A stretch of 64,000 nucleotides of DNA from positions 58,131 to 122,130 of the forward strand of contig ML213529.1 in assembly GCA_004369045.1 (NCBI GenBank), given 5' to 3'. Positions within the stretch are counted from its first letter, which is position 1. Each line of letters starts with the position of its first letter. Of this stretch, positions 43,815 to 56,784 are shown piece after piece. The stretch is from Heliocybe sulcata (lineage: Eukaryota; Basidiomycota; Agaricomycetes; Gloeophyllales; Gloeophyllaceae). A model generated the notes under the pieces. That model saw only the letters and a list, made by a program, of their open reading frames with translations. It had not been told where the DNA came from and ran no database searches. The translations under genes and the position numbers were made by a program.

Positions 43815-45360
43815 TCAATAGTGTCCCGTGTCGTCGTTATAGTCGTCATAAATTCTTGCAAAGGCGCTCGGCCTGTGCATCTCGCTGGGTGGCGCGAACC
43901 CGCTGAATTGGCTGGGGGACGCAAAGGCCACGGCGCTCGCGTCCTCGTTCATTTTGGGTAAGCCGAGCTCGACGCTCGGGACGCTGGCCACGTCAAAGTC
44001 GGACGCGAAGAGCATCTCGTTGGTGGACCAGAGCGCCGGGTCTTGCCAGCACGGCTGGTACTGCAGCGCCTGCATCGCAAAGTCGGGCTTCGCGCCGTCG
44101 TAGACGTAGGCGTCGGCGGGCGAGTACATGTCGCTGGGCATCTGCAGCGCGGACGTCATCGCGTCCAGCGAGAAGGACTCGTCCAGAGGGGAGATGAGCG
44201 ACGACGTGGGTGAGTGCATATCTTGAGAGGCCATGAGTAGGGATGGGTCTGTGCAGATGGACATGGAGCTGAATGGGGAGGGGTTCTGGAAGCTCGGGTC
44301 GTTAAGAGGAGAGGACATTGGGAATGTTGAATCGCTCGGCTGTCCAGGCTATACATCTCGAGTCAGTATTCAACTTTCTTTCGTTTGGAGCAAGGACTTA
44401 CGTTGAACATTATGTCAGGATTGTATGACGACGTATCCAGGTAGATACTTGGAGGCCACGCCAGACCTTGGCTGAACTGGCCGTAAGGATCGGCGCTCGC
44501 CTCGGCCTGGATCGTTGAATGTGAAGGCAGCGCAGGCGGAGGCTCCGGAGCGGACTGGGACCGTCGCGATGACTGGGGCGTGGCAGGCGTAGGTGTCGTC
44601 TGCTCGGCTTCCGGCCGGGCATCCGCCTCGACAGCCTCTTCGACAGTCTCCGCGGGCCGCCGTATTTTTAAGTGCTTCTTCTTGCGGTCCTTCGTCCGCT
44701 GGGGGCGATAGACGTACTCGGGGTACATCTGCTCGTGCTCCTTCTTCCGCTGCTTGGCGAGGTCTTCCCAGTACGCCCGGTCCTCGCCCGACAAGCTCTT
44801 CCACTGATGGCTGATCAGCTTCGACAGCTCGGCTTGGCGCTGTTTCTTGGGGATGGCGGCGCCCTCGGCGGCCGCTGCCGCCGCCACCGTGGTCACCTCG
44901 GCTTGTCGGTCCTCGACGCACTTGCGACGGAAGAGGATGAACGCGTTCTCGGGCCGCTTGATGTAATCCTCGTCGCCGCGCTTGGGCCGCCGCTCGGTTT
45001 CGCTCGTGGATTTGCGCCGCCTGTAGGGCGTACGCGGGGTGGCGGGGAACGAAGCAATGGACGAGGACGGAGACGTGGGGGACATGGTGCAATCAAGAGG
45101 GGGCGGTGAGGGCGAGTAGGAGAGCGTTGGGTGTCTGGCATGAGGCGCGAGAGGAGACAAAGACGGTGAGTAGGGAGCGTCGGTGGTGGTAGGGAAGGGG
45201 ATTGCTTGCGGCGTAGGGGAGAGGGTGGCTGCCGTCGGGCTCTGTAGGGTGTCTATGGTCACTTGGAAGGCTGGATCAGACGGTGAGTCTAGCCGACCGT
45301 GCGTTCGTCGGCAAGCGACTCACATTGTGACTGCGGGTCGTAGGGAGTTCGTGCAGGCAT
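43815..45360 (-). CDS. HMG-box transcription factor 1
   Basis: Three exons (45360-45324, 45270-44402, 44348-43815) give 479 residues. Residues 1-100 are rich in Pro, Ser and Thr. The HMG box runs from about residue 110: DYIKRPENAFILFRRKCVEDRQ, then a roughly 20-residue Ala-rich insert, then KQRQAELSKLISHQWKSLSGEDRAYWEDLAKQRKKEHEQMYPEYVYRP and a basic KDRKKKHLKIRR tail. The insert between helix 1 and helix 2 is typical of one basidiomycete HMG group. The C-terminal 180 residues are Ser/Pro/Met-rich, as in activation regions. Such factors regulate mating, fruiting or stress genes; which of these applies here cannot be told. The start MPARTPYDPQSQ is supported by an in-frame splice into FQVTIDTLQSP. 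Confidence 0.88.
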
Positions 45361-48300
45361 AATAATTGTTTGTACAGGAGCAATAACAATTAGAAGACGC
45401 CAGGAAGAACGCGTCTTTCCCTCCAGGTGCAGGGGAGGATGACCAGAGTGGAACACCCTGATTGTCTGGAGGGAGCCAAACGAGGATAAGCAACAATTGC
45501 ACGGGTGTCGACAACAAAAAGCAAGAACAATACGAGGCGAGTCTTTATAGTGTAGGACCGAACGGGTGGGCCCAGGGTTCCGCCGAGGGTAGCACGAGTC
45601 GATGGATTCCGTAAGATCTTAATCCTCACATTGTGCCCTCCAAAACGGGGTACAGCCACCCGAAGAAGGAGATTCCTCCATTACCAAGTCTCTTATTGTC
45701 TTGCGGCGACGAATCGCGACGAATCTTGGATGCCGGCTTCCCGGATCCGACTGCTTGTGCCCGCCACACTGGTACCGTCCCGTTATCTCCCATTTACGAT
45801 AAAGTCCCGTGCTGCCTTTTACGGGATCTAATGTTCTGCTCTCCATTCCATCTCGTTACACGCTCGCTTTGCAGTCTCAAACAACTCCTATTTCCGATCG
45901 ATCTACAACCCGCCATTGGCACTTCCGCTTTTGGCATGTTCGGCCCACAGATCCGTACCGTTGACCGAGCTGGCGCGAAATGGAAGTCGCGACCTGATCC
46001 TATGGATGGTTTCATTCGGTGGCTGTGATTCAAGGGCTTTGTGGTACCAGCAGCGTCTACCATCCCTTCACTGTCTCGACGCAAACGCTCTGAAAGCATT
46101 TAACCATTTGCTTCCGTCCACCACCTACGCGACCCAATTCTCCTACCGCGTGTCGTATCGGTAATTCGGGCCTGACCGCGTACAGATTTTATCAGATACA
46201 ACTCATGGTCCGCAACGTCGCCGATCAAGCGACGCCCAGCTGCTCATTGCACCGGTAGGAGCCCCGGGAATATCTCTAAAACCTTGACGACATGACGTTC
46301 GCAGGGCTGCGCAAGCCTCAAGGCTTCGCTTGGATTGACATTGCATTCGACAAGTATGTAAATGCGCTTATTCCGGTACGTGCGGTCCGACAGCATGGGC
46401 GCGTTGCGCGGGCACGTTGACATTTTCGAGCATAGCAAGCTGGCCTGATCGTGATCCATCGTCATGGACGCGCGGACCTTGAACCTGCTTGTTAGAGGTT
46501 GACGCCCTTCGGATCAGCAATGCGAGCACTGCCATAGCCACATCCAAGCGTATCCGATGAGCCGAACTGTCCGTGTTTATATCATTTACTCTGCTACGCG
46601 ACCATCCGCTGACCGTACTGCGTGGAGTTTGATCCGTTATCCGTTCCTGCGTCGGGGCGGGCTGGCATGGAAGAAGACGGATCAATGCAACGTGCAGGAT
46701 ATCTTTCCTTCGCGCATCGATAGTTTCTTCATCTGTCGGTCGGTAGGATATCGATCTTGGATGGACGACGATAATCCTCGATAATCGCTGGTGAGTTCGT
46801 TACATGCTCGGGCCTTCTGACCGCTCTCCATCTTTCCTCTGGCACCCTGTGCCTTGCAATGGATGCTAACTCAGACGGCGCTCATGGATATCATCCTCGT
46901 AGTACTTTCCTCCATTCCGCGATCCCTGCTCCCCGGATGTCCGACGGTAGGCTTCTAGCTCGAGTATCCTCGTGCTACGTAAATGGATACACAAACCGGC
47001 GACGCCTTCTCCTCTCTCTCTTTAGGTTTTAAGAACCGTATTATGTCCCTCGGAAATGGAATATCTCATGGCGGCGTCGTCCGATGACCGAGCGCGTTCA
47101 CACGCCCACCTTCGAATACCATCCTGGGCCAAGCTAGTGGCGCTCGCATTCTCATCATCTGAGCTCTCGCTGACATACTTCTACGGTGGAAGTTAACTTA
47201 ATGCGTACTCACTGTCGCCGGCTCTCGAGCACTCCAGACCGGCAGGTATGAATGCATAAAGCACCCTTGATGCGGCTCCCTTCCACGGTCGCCCATTGTC
47301 CTAGAATTATGACATTCGCGCTGCCATTCCTATCCTTGGATTTAACTTTCATAAAAGCCGGCGGGCATATGCAACTGGCCTGGTGTGGGTCCCGTGGGAG
47401 TTGTGACCGTATGCTACCGCCGGCTACTTACCCATAGACGGTATCGAGATCATGATCTTCAGATCTCCGTCCGATTCCGGGAACTTTCCGCTTTAGGCCT
47501 CCTCGATCCTGTTACAGGTTTTGTCTCGGACGGAAGTAAATCGTCGCGCTTCACGCTGATAGGTGGGTGGCTCTATAGACGGAGTGTTCTGAAATCTAAC
47601 TTTTTGAAGTGGTAGCTGCGTGCCAAACTCGCTGTAGTGCATGCGACGCGTGCAGGTCTCACTTGCTCTTATCTTTCATTAGAGACGGCGTATTGTCCAA
47701 GTGAGACATCAGTATATAAGTAGGCCAAACAAGACCTTTTTGCTCACGAATTGACCCACAGAGGGAGTTTATTTAATCTCCATGATCTGGACTGTGGGAT
47801 GAGTACCCCGACCGCCGCATGTGCATTCCACATCTCAAGAAGTCCGCCGGTTTCAGACGCTCACCCAGAGGGTTCTGGACGTCCTGTGGGCGCTGATTCT
47901 ATTGGTATTAGTACTCCCGCGATGCGCCTCTTCTGATGACTGGAGCTGCGAAGCAGTCACTGGCCAAAGCCGTAGAAGGGGGTGTATCCATCGACCTCGA
48001 GCTCCACCCTTCGACGATGAGCGCCGTCTGACGTACGTTCTCCCCCGCTGTGTGGTCCAGGAATAGCCGAGTTTGAGAGTGTGTGACTAACGAATGATTC
48101 TTTATTCGACACGTACCATGAGACATAGCGAACTGACACTTGTATCAATATGATGCAAGCGTTTCATTGTACAGTTTCATACATGCATACATACTTTCTG
48201 TCCACTTAGCTTCTGGTATTCTGACAGAAGAACAAAACATTACCTGGGTATGGTCCGAGACATATGTCGTCCGGAAGGACGCGTACCTGCGATTAATATC

Positions 48301-48930
48301 CACAAGAAAACCCTCGCTTGTAAGATTAAATGTGCGGGACGTCGGAGAACTGACCTCCGGCTGTCTCCTGAATGATATTTCTCTTGTCTCGCACGATGCG
48401 AATAAGTTCATTAATCCATTAATCCGGCAAATTCGCGGCAGAAAGGATATATCGTAGACCTCTGTCAATTTTTCTTCTCGAAAGCGTATTCATTGGTGTG
48501 AATATGAAGGAGCTGTTCCTACAGAGGCGGAGTCCGTCTGAACAGGAGTTGTTGTGGATTGCGCAGCATTGCACGTTGCAGTCTGCAATGCACTGCTCGA
48601 TGGAAATAAACAGCGGCGTTTCGGCGAAAGCCGAGCTCTGCGTGGCACGTACACTGCAGCAGTAAGTATAGTGTACGCGACAGTTGACCTTGTTCATTCC
48701 GGTGTTTCAGTCCCCTTGGTCTGGTCTACGGCAAGGACTGTCTTTGGCCTGATCAGATGTTTTCTCCTTCTACTGCTTTCCTGGAGTCAGTCTCGCTGAG
48801 CGTATAGGTATGACGTGCTGTGTACATTCTAAATCTAGGAATAAAGGAATGCCGCATCGCTTCATGATCAGTACACGTTGCATTCCATCGCCCAGAAGGA
48901 TGGCATTCCTGCTCTCCAAGCAGCAGCACC
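45361..48930. other. Long gene-poor stretch
   Basis: About 3.6 kb with only short frames of unconvincing composition on both strands. It contains the promoter of HMG-box gene 1 (minus) and of DUF6699 gene 1 (plus). Long upstream regions are usual for fungal regulatory genes. No repeat, tRNA or transposon was recognised. Confidence 0.45.
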
Positions 48931-50086
48931 ATGCCTATCCTCGGTCTGCCATCCAACGCTATCGGGAGCCATATCGTCGAGTATGGCCGACCATGGCAAG
49001 GATCGCCGGCTCCAGATGGGCGTCTGCTGCGGGAGAACGCGGGAGATGCCACTCTGATAAGGTCTGCGGACGACGAAAAGGGGCCTGGCGGTCGGAAGGA
49101 GAAGTTGAAGCACCTTATTCGCGGGTTTAGAAGGATTTTCAGTATGCCCCCACGGTTTTAATGTGCCCGTGGTGACTCACGCTAATCCGACCACAGATCC
49201 GAGTTCGAGTTCTTTGAAAAATCTGACTCGGTCGTCCATTAATGAGCCCGCTGTTCGTCGTCAAGTTTCACCAGAGGAATGGCGCGCTTATGGGTATTGG
49301 TCGCGTCCGTATGTCCACGGCGTCGGCGTCGTTCGGAATTCCTGTAGGATGCTAGGATTGGATGGTACATGCTGCGTCTGACTATTGTTTCTAGCTCCGG
49401 CGCCTTTGGCGCATGAAGGCGACCTAGATCCAGACGATATTTTTGGTGACCTGTGGGGACAGCGTGGGTCTCCGCATCCGGAGCGCTGGAACCCCCTTCT
49501 ACGCCACGCGTCCCTGCCGCCACGTCCCGGCGGCTTCGAGGCTCCTGACCCTTTGTCGTCTCCCGAAAGTCTCCAGCTGAATCCGTACCTCCAGCATCAG
49601 CTCTTCGGCATGCCGTCTATTGTATTCGATATTTCTATCGAGCCTACCGCTGCCACCTTTTTCAGAGCCGAGAACCTCATCCCGCTGATGCCGGGCGACC
49701 TAGCCCAGCCCGCCGTCTTCCCTCTCGTGACGCAGATGGTTATATCCGCCGTCGCGGACGATACTGCCCATCCCTGGCCTTGGCCAATCACGATATGCAA
49801 CCCGGGTGGCGTCACGGTTGAGGACGTGTTCAATGGGATCTATCAGAACTTCCAGGAATACGTCACGCAAGGCGAGTACGACGGTCTTACGGAAAAGAAG
49901 CGCGCGCTCGTTCAGAGGGTGTTGCAAGAGCGGTGCAAGCCTCTGTCGGATAAGCCGTGTGCTCCTGAATATACGGACGAGGGTGTTCGTAGGCATGACT
50001 GTATGCTGCAACGGACTCTGTTCCGGGGACTGGAGCGCCATCCTTGGGAGGATGATACGTGGATCATATTTGTTGGGTCGCATTAA
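48931..50086 (+). CDS. DUF6699-type protein 1
   Basis: Three exons (48931-49141, 49197-49343, 49395-50086) give 349 residues. The start MPILGLPSNAIG has a CAGCACCATG context. The first 150 residues are polar and probably unstructured (REKLKHLIRGFRRIF is basic). The conserved part begins at RWNPLLRH, then SIVFDISIEP, DLAQPAVFPLVTQMVIS, PWPITICNPGGVTVEDVFNGIYQNFQEYVTQGEY, GVRRHDCMLQRTLFRGLERHPWEDDTWIIFV. This layout (LNPLL, YDL, a QPATxP turn, WPI, VTVxDVL, GVRRVDxL) matches the basidiomycete DUF6699 family. No biochemical role is known to me. No signal peptide or membrane segment is seen. Confidence 0.8.
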
Positions 50087-52883
50087 CTTAATGATAGCAG
50101 TGAATTACCGCGTTCCATGCCAGGTGGCTGTATAAATGTCATGCCTAAATCGTCGACATAATGCTGGTCTTTGTGCACGTCTTTCGGAACTTGCTGTCCA
50201 GAACACTTCGACGCAGAAGTATTTCGGAGCATTGCTCTATTCAGATGATTCTGTCCACTAGAACCCGTCACTCATTCGTTGTAATGATGCCTAGAGCTCG
50301 TCGCCCAACGCGTTTGACAATGTTATTACGTCCGATACGAGCACGCGCTCTTGCCCATTGCTGAGGCTCCCTTTGTTTCGCCAGAGACCGCTCTCTAATA
50401 ATACTGGCTATTTACGACACATGAGTGTAATCTAAGAGAGCACGCGATCCAGTTCTGGACACCCTGCCATTCAGGCCACAACACGCGCGGCCATTCATGG
50501 CTGTATACAGCTCGCCCTAACCCTTTGGTCCTGCCCAATGCAGCCACGTGTGCGAGCTTGCCTGTCCCATGAAGTAATGGAAGGAGGGAATGGGAATGCA
50601 CTTACCTTGACAGCGACGTCAACTCCGCGTCTACATTAAATTGAGCTTCAGATCCCATTGCAATTCAGACTGCAGTGTCCGCCATGTCGGTCCGGTTCTT
50701 GACAGCCTGAGGAGGTGAGGATATGGGAAGGGTCGTCAGCCAGGGTGAGAGGGACATATTCGCCGAGGGATCACGCGGAGATCTTGGCGCGCCGGAAGAG
50801 GCGCCCGGATCTTGCGCCATCCCGCCCCTGCGCTCTGGCGAGAGATTCCGAATCTGACAAAGGGTCGGTGCCGGCGCTTGACCCGGCGAGCAATTGCATT
50901 TCCAGTCTGGCGGGAATCAAAGGCGCAGTGGCGGATGCAAGGTAGCGTGTCGCCGAAGGAGGCGGCAGGGTGGAGGAGTGTCTGATATGCGTTGGCATTC
51001 CAGCTGGGACCTACATGAGTTGGAGAGCCGCACGATTGACGAGTAAACTTTGTGTGATAGCCGATCTCCATATGAATGTCAATAAGCAGGACAATGCACG
51101 TCCTGGAAGATAGGCTCTAAGGAGAAAGGCACCCGGCGTGACCCTACATTGTCCACGGGCAGGTGACCCGTCGCTGATACGTACTTGTCGCCGCACTTGC
51201 TGAACTCGTTGGAGGGCGTGAGTCGGACCGAGGTCCGGGAGGGCAGTGCGTTGAGTGGCCGATACACAGAGCCGCAAGCTTCACGGGGTGTCGTAATGAT
51301 CCAACTTTGTGCGCATGGTACGTTGTCGTAAAGATATAGCAGTTGACATACCGGAGGACGCAGAGGTGCCACAGGCCGATATTCCCGATGATTGGAACAG
51401 GAACGTGGCTGGTCCGCTATACATCCCACTCGCATTGTCCTCCTAGTTCTGGAAGAGACGATACAATGTACTGGACATTGTTGAAAATCACTGACTTGAC
51501 TGCGAGATGCAAAGTTCCCACCAGACAGGTAATGAAACGCTTACCGGACTCATACTTACACGGGGCACGGCCGTGATCGCGCCACAACCAATCCGGCTGG
51601 ATCAGTTCGTCGTCAAATGAATGGCTGTGGGATCATATCGTCCACCCGACCCCAACATGAGACGGACCGTTGGGGGCGAGAGGGAGTAATCATGCGCCAC
51701 ACAACCGAGATTCGTCCTCGCAGCCAGGAAATTTTTGAAGTACCGGGTGCGATCAAACGCTTCGGAAAGAAAATAAGGTCCGCAGGCGGTCGGGAGAAGA
51801 CTGGCACCACCGCGCGCAGAAGAGGAGCATGGAATTAATGTCGCCTGGTTGTCAAGGCTATGAGTCAAGTGAAGCAGGAAAAATCACGAGCAAGCGAGAT
51901 GCTGCAATATGGGTAAACAGTGGGACGGTGGAGTCCTCTTTCGCATTGCTGCTCGCTCTTGGTTTTGCCCGTGCGGGTGCTGCAGGGACATTGCAGAACT
52001 GGTGTGAGGATATGGTTGTTGTGGACCATGGGCAGTTCAACTGGCAGTGCGCCCACAGCCACGCGGGACCCTGAAAACCCCATGCGAGTCTACCTCCATA
52101 GTACATCAATTGCAGCCATTTTCTCACACCACGCAGATAAAGCGCAGTTAAGACGTCTCATATAATGAAGGCTATAGTGGGAGAACAATGCATGAACAGT
52201 TAACCATTGTGAATTGAACGTAGGCGCAGGGCAACGTGGGAGGTGGCTGAGGTCCGTATGCTACCCTACACGTTTTAGGACCGGTGCAGCTGTGCCTCGT
52301 ATGATCGCTGGCTGACAGCAGGGTAAGCTCTGGCAACGTTCACGACGGCGGTGCCTCGCAAGGAATATTGGATATCGCATATGAGCAGTGGCGTGATGTT
52401 CTTAGCGAGAAAAATGAGGAGCAGGAGCGCTGTACACTGCGCTCTATATACTCACCGCTGACATGGGATTCCGCTTCGGCACGTTCGGACATCACTGCTC
52501 TTCCTTGCCTTAGTCGTTGTATATAGCAAAGTAATCCTGCGAGGAGCTCCTGCTACGAATCGGTACGAAATCTTCCTCCGCTCGAGCTCCTTGCCTCCGG
52601 CGCTGACCTGCCCAATCCAGTCGTTCCACTTGATTTCTCGCGAGGTCCAGCAGCAGCGGTGTCGGACCTGCAGGCTTCTTCAACGCGTCATTCTGTGCGT
52701 TGCAGAGTCGCGCACAAATACTGTGCGAAGGAAGCACACCCGGCAGGTGCTCGACCGTCCCATCCTTCTCTATCCTCCGCTTGCCCAGAAGAGAACAAGA
52801 GCGCGCTAATTCTGGCACCATCCGGATCTGCTTGTTTCTGAACGACTACCACACTGTATACTGCTTGAGGTCCTGCAGCGAGC
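50087..52883. other. Intergenic, no recognised gene
   Basis: About 2.8 kb without a supported gene. Short frames at 50715-50945, 51079-51435 and 51829-52074 lack motifs. The stretch before 52884 should hold the promoter of HMG-box gene 2. Confidence 0.45.
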
Positions 52884-54709
52884 ATGACTAGCTTCTGGGG
52901 CTCGCAGCCCGCCACAGACAATCTCGACGACGATGGTGAGTGTTGACTCTATGATATGCTATCACTGTCCTGAACTAGGACTTTGCAGACGGGATGCCTC
53001 CGCTGGTCGACAATCCAATCTCTATGCCTCCTCTAGTCGAGGATGCTGCTCCCGCTCCTTTCATGACTTTCACATTCACCGCCAACCTATCTCCACCGAC
53101 ATTCAATCTTGACCATGAAGCCGACTCTGCCACACGCTTCGAGGAACTCGCGGACGACGAAGTCTACAGCACCCCTCCGAGCTCTCCGGGCTTAGAGCGC
53201 ACCTCCCACGCGAAAAAGCGTGACCCGGGGTACATCCCTCGTCCCCCAAACGCGTTCATTCTCTTCCGCTCGTCATTCATACGTGCTCAACACGTAACAG
53301 AGAAGATCGAAGGAAATAGGAGCACGCTGTCGAAGATCATTGGTACGTCCTACGCTCGGTAGAATCATCGTGTCCGATAATGACCGCGAGATTAGGCAAG
53401 TACTGGAAGGCCCTTCCCCGCGAGGAGAGAGAAGTCTGGGAGGCCAAGGCGGTCAAGGCGCAGGCGGACCATCGCAAGAAGTATCCCGACTGGAGGTTCA
53501 GTCCTGGTACCAATGCTCTCGCCAAGGTCAAGGACGGGCCTAGAAAGCGTAATAATAGGAAAGGAAGAGGGGAGGCTGAAGAGGAAGAGCGTTCACGCGA
53601 GAAGAGGTGCGCCAAAATAGCCGATCTGCTCGCCCAGGGTAGGACGGGCTCGGATTTGGAAGTGGCGATCCAGGAGTACGACCGGCATGCCAAGGAAGAC
53701 GGCGGAGCTAACGGTCGCAGGTCGGGCATGGGGAGACAAGGCTCGAAGGAAAAGGCACACACTTTCCGCCAGGGCGGTGTGGATATTGGTCCGCCCATCA
53801 AGCGGGAAGACGTCGCGGAGCAGAGAGCGGATGTGAAGGCTTTCCAGGGGGAGAGGGTCTGCCAGACGCCTGATCCGTCGTCGGATGTGCGGTTCATGGT
53901 GCCTCTCACTGCGATGTTCAAGCGCTCGTCGTCCGCGCCAGCGTCGGAGGTGCGAGGCGGTGAGAGCGCGTCTCAAGATTCGCCGCACACCGTTCCCGTC
54001 TTCGACTGCCTTTCGCCCGTGTCGACGGTCGAGGAGACCCACGAGGCCGCGGCACGTGGGCTGAATGACGTGGCTGCCGCTGAAGACACTCTCATCTCGC
54101 CTTTGCCTGCTCTGAAGCGCGTGGCTGCAGAGAATCCTATCTTTACCTGGAATGACGTAAGCCAGCCCACCACTCTCACAGCGTTTAACCTTACACTAAC
54201 TACTACACTTCCTATAGGATTTCTCTCCTTACATCGCCGATTCTCGCGTCGTCGCCACCAACGAGGCCGGCGTTCCCTTCGGGCATGACAGCGAACCGAA
54301 GCCGTTCAATGGGCGACATGATCCTATCGTAATCATTACGCGGGACGCGTTGGCTCAGTCGGATAACCGAGGCGACCCGATCCCCAGCGCGAATGGGAAT
54401 CAAGGGAATTCGCCCATCCTCTCACCGTACTCTTCCCTTGAGGGATGGGCGGGGGCCGCGAGCGTCGGATGTGGGTTCGATGGGTCATACGGTCTCCAGT
54501 ATGACCCGTTGATTGTCACGGACTGTGGCCCCGATGAGAATTATCCGGGGTTCCCTGTGCACGGAGTGGACGCACGGTATCAAGCGCTTGCTGGCCAGAA
54601 CTATGGGATTCCCACTGGCTATGAGCAGTTCGCTGCCCAGGGTCATGGTCTCGGCGTTTCCGGCTATGAATCTGGCGCTGCCAAATTTACGAATCCCATT
54701 TACCTTTGA
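52884..54709 (+). CDS. HMG-box transcription factor 2
   Basis: Four exons (52884-52935, 52989-53342, 53396-54156, 54218-54709) give 552 residues. The N-terminus (MTSFWGSQPATDN) leads to a Pro-rich stretch. The HMG box at about residues 95-165 reads GYIPRPPNAFILFRSSFIRAQ, TEKIEGNRSTLSKIIG across an intron, then KYWKALPREEREVWEAKAVKAQADHRKKYPDWRF. This is the MATA-HMG type (uninterrupted box, PRPPNAFILFR start). A basic, Arg/Lys/Glu-rich segment (KVKDGPRKRNNRKGRGEAEEEER) and a long Ser/Pro-rich region follow. The tail is rich in Gly, Tyr and Asp. Such proteins bind bent DNA and act as regulators in mating or development. Which process is involved here is unknown. Confidence 0.88.
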
Positions 54710-55217
54710 GCGATGATTTTGGCCTTTGTTGTATCTTTCTTGGGCTACGATACCGCGGTCGACGCTATACACGACGGTCGGCTGCGCTTGGACTGCGTTC
54801 CCTTGTTGCCTCTATCATGTATCCCTATTCTCCTTCATTCCCGATCCTGACTGGACCTTTGCGCGGTTGGTATCGAAGCTATGGTTGGGATATGGCTTAT
54901 CCTGGTGTGGCTCTTGGTATCAACAGTCGGAGCCGGGTTGTACGATTGATATTATCAGTAACAGCGGGTTGCTCTAACTATACGGGTATCTTGTATTGTC
55001 ACATGTATCCCTCTTGTTTGCATCGTTTGATATGCATCGTTTGATAGGACTCGTCTACAGTACTTAATCCAAACCACATTATACACGATGTGTCTTCTGC
55101 GAGGCAAGCTTTAGGCGCCCATGTGGCGTGCACTGCACTTGATGCACCTCAGCCGCCTTCGCTGCGCTACCAGATATACACTAAGCGAGTCTCATTTATC
55201 TCTTACATGCCAGAAGA
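54710..55217. other. Spacer between HMG-box gene 2 and DUF6699 gene 2
   Basis: No gene is supported in these 508 bp. Both neighbours are on plus, so it should hold one terminator and one promoter. Confidence 0.45.
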
Positions 55218-56236
55218 ATGTCTGCGGAAGTTGATCGACTGGAAGCGACCTTGTCCCAGATTCTGAACGCTTTCGTTCCCCCGGCTCTGATTGACGTCGT
55301 GGGCCCTCGGGGCGAATTGATTGCTGTTGCGTTGAGTGAGGCAGACTCGGCAGCCAAAGTCTGGCCTCCTGGACGGGCTTTGCCAGCGGATGCTCCGACT
55401 CTGCCTCATACCACGAACAATGCCCCCATACATGCGTTCACGGATCGGCTCAGCCGGTTGCTGGAGGAACTGGACGGCGTAGAAACGAGGAACGATGACA
55501 AGGTCAAGATTAGGAGGAAGGATGTCGTCCGAATGGCGGTCGATGAGTTGGATGTTACTGACGAGTGGATCAAGAGGATTTTGTCGATCTACAAGTATGG
55601 ACTCGACGGAAATCGCGCTGTGGGTGGCGTAAGTTCCTGTTCTTTTTCCTGTGTATGTTCATCATGTTGTCGCAGGGCCCGTCTATGGCGTCAAAGGGCA
55701 GCGAGTCTTCAGGGCATTATCCAACTCAGGTGCATTTGAGCATCGCGCACCACTCACAGTACCCTTCCATCTTCTTCGATATGTCGCTTCCTCCCACAAT
55801 TGAAAACGTTCCTGTCGATGGCGGTGCACTTCCAGATGCGCACTCCGCTGCCGACGTCTTCGCATCTCCAGCTACGCGCCCCACTTTGTCCACTATGCTG
55901 CTTCGCTCGGATAGGATTCCTTGGTCCATCGATGTCAGGAGCATAGGGGACTACGATCGGCCTTTGGAAGTATCGGATGTGCTCAAGTGCATCTACCGAT
56001 TCTTTCAATTCCCGGTAACCGCCCAGGAGCTCGTGTCGTTGGATCCCGGGCGATCGTTCCACGTTCAGGCGGCGCACCGAGCGAGATGCAGTCGATGCCA
56101 GACGCCGAAGGAGTATGAGGAAGAGAAGAAGGTAGGCGTCAGGCGGATAGACTTTCTGATGGGAAGGCATATGTTTGGCGGACTTTCGCCCGACTCAAGG
56201 AACGGTCCAGGCGCTTGGCTTCTACATATTCTCTGA
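55218..56236 (+). CDS. DUF6699-type protein 2
   Basis: Two exons (55218-55628, 55676-56236) give 323 residues. The N-terminal half is acidic and polar (MSAEVDRLEATLSQILNAF, RLSRLLEELDGVETRNDDKVKIRRKDV) and looks helical. The C-terminal half carries the DUF6699 pattern: PSIFFDMSLPP, SPATRPTLSTMLL, RIPWSIDV, PLEVSDVLKCIYRFFQFPVTAQEL, GVRRIDFLMGRHMFGGLS, AWLLHIL. Compared with protein 1 the QPATxP turn is SPATRP, and the sequences are well diverged, so the pair is not a recent copy. Protein 2 lies about 500 bp after HMG-box gene 2. Function unknown. Confidence 0.78.
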
Positions 56237-56784
56237 TACGGTGACTGCCATGGAATGCCGTGTGGTTTGCTGAGATTTCTCTTGGATTGGATCAGGCTCT
56301 AGTTGTACGATATACACCACCGCAGCTGTCTGGTGAGCAAACATATATAACTCTTTTCTGAAGCAGAACGAAGGTCGCTTCGATGCATGGTGAACAAACT
56401 CTCATTTTCCTGCGCGAATCATCTATTTCACGTCTTCATACGCGAACGCATGGTATACGACTGGCAAAAACCATAATCTTGGGTATACGAATCGGCCATC
56501 AAGTCCGTAACACAGATTCCTCCCTCTCATTAGAACAAGGTACGTTTGCCCACGTCTAGATTCAGTCGACTGTTCATGTGCTGTGCAGGCATCAGCGTTG
56601 TGCTCATTGTATAGCTTAAGAACATACCAGTCTTCTGTTGCTGCTTATCTGTCGTCGAATAAGCACTCTGTACTTATTCCCAGAAGCAGCACTCGTACCT
56701 GGGGTATGGAGAAACCAGGAAGCGGGTATTCTTGACTCTGGCTTCCGTCTCCGAATTCTTCGGCCTGCAACAGCTTCACCGATC
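56237..56784. other. Spacer, no recognised gene
   Basis: This is the 548-bp gap between two convergent genes (DUF6699 gene 2 and metacaspase A). Short frames are not convincing. Confidence 0.4.
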
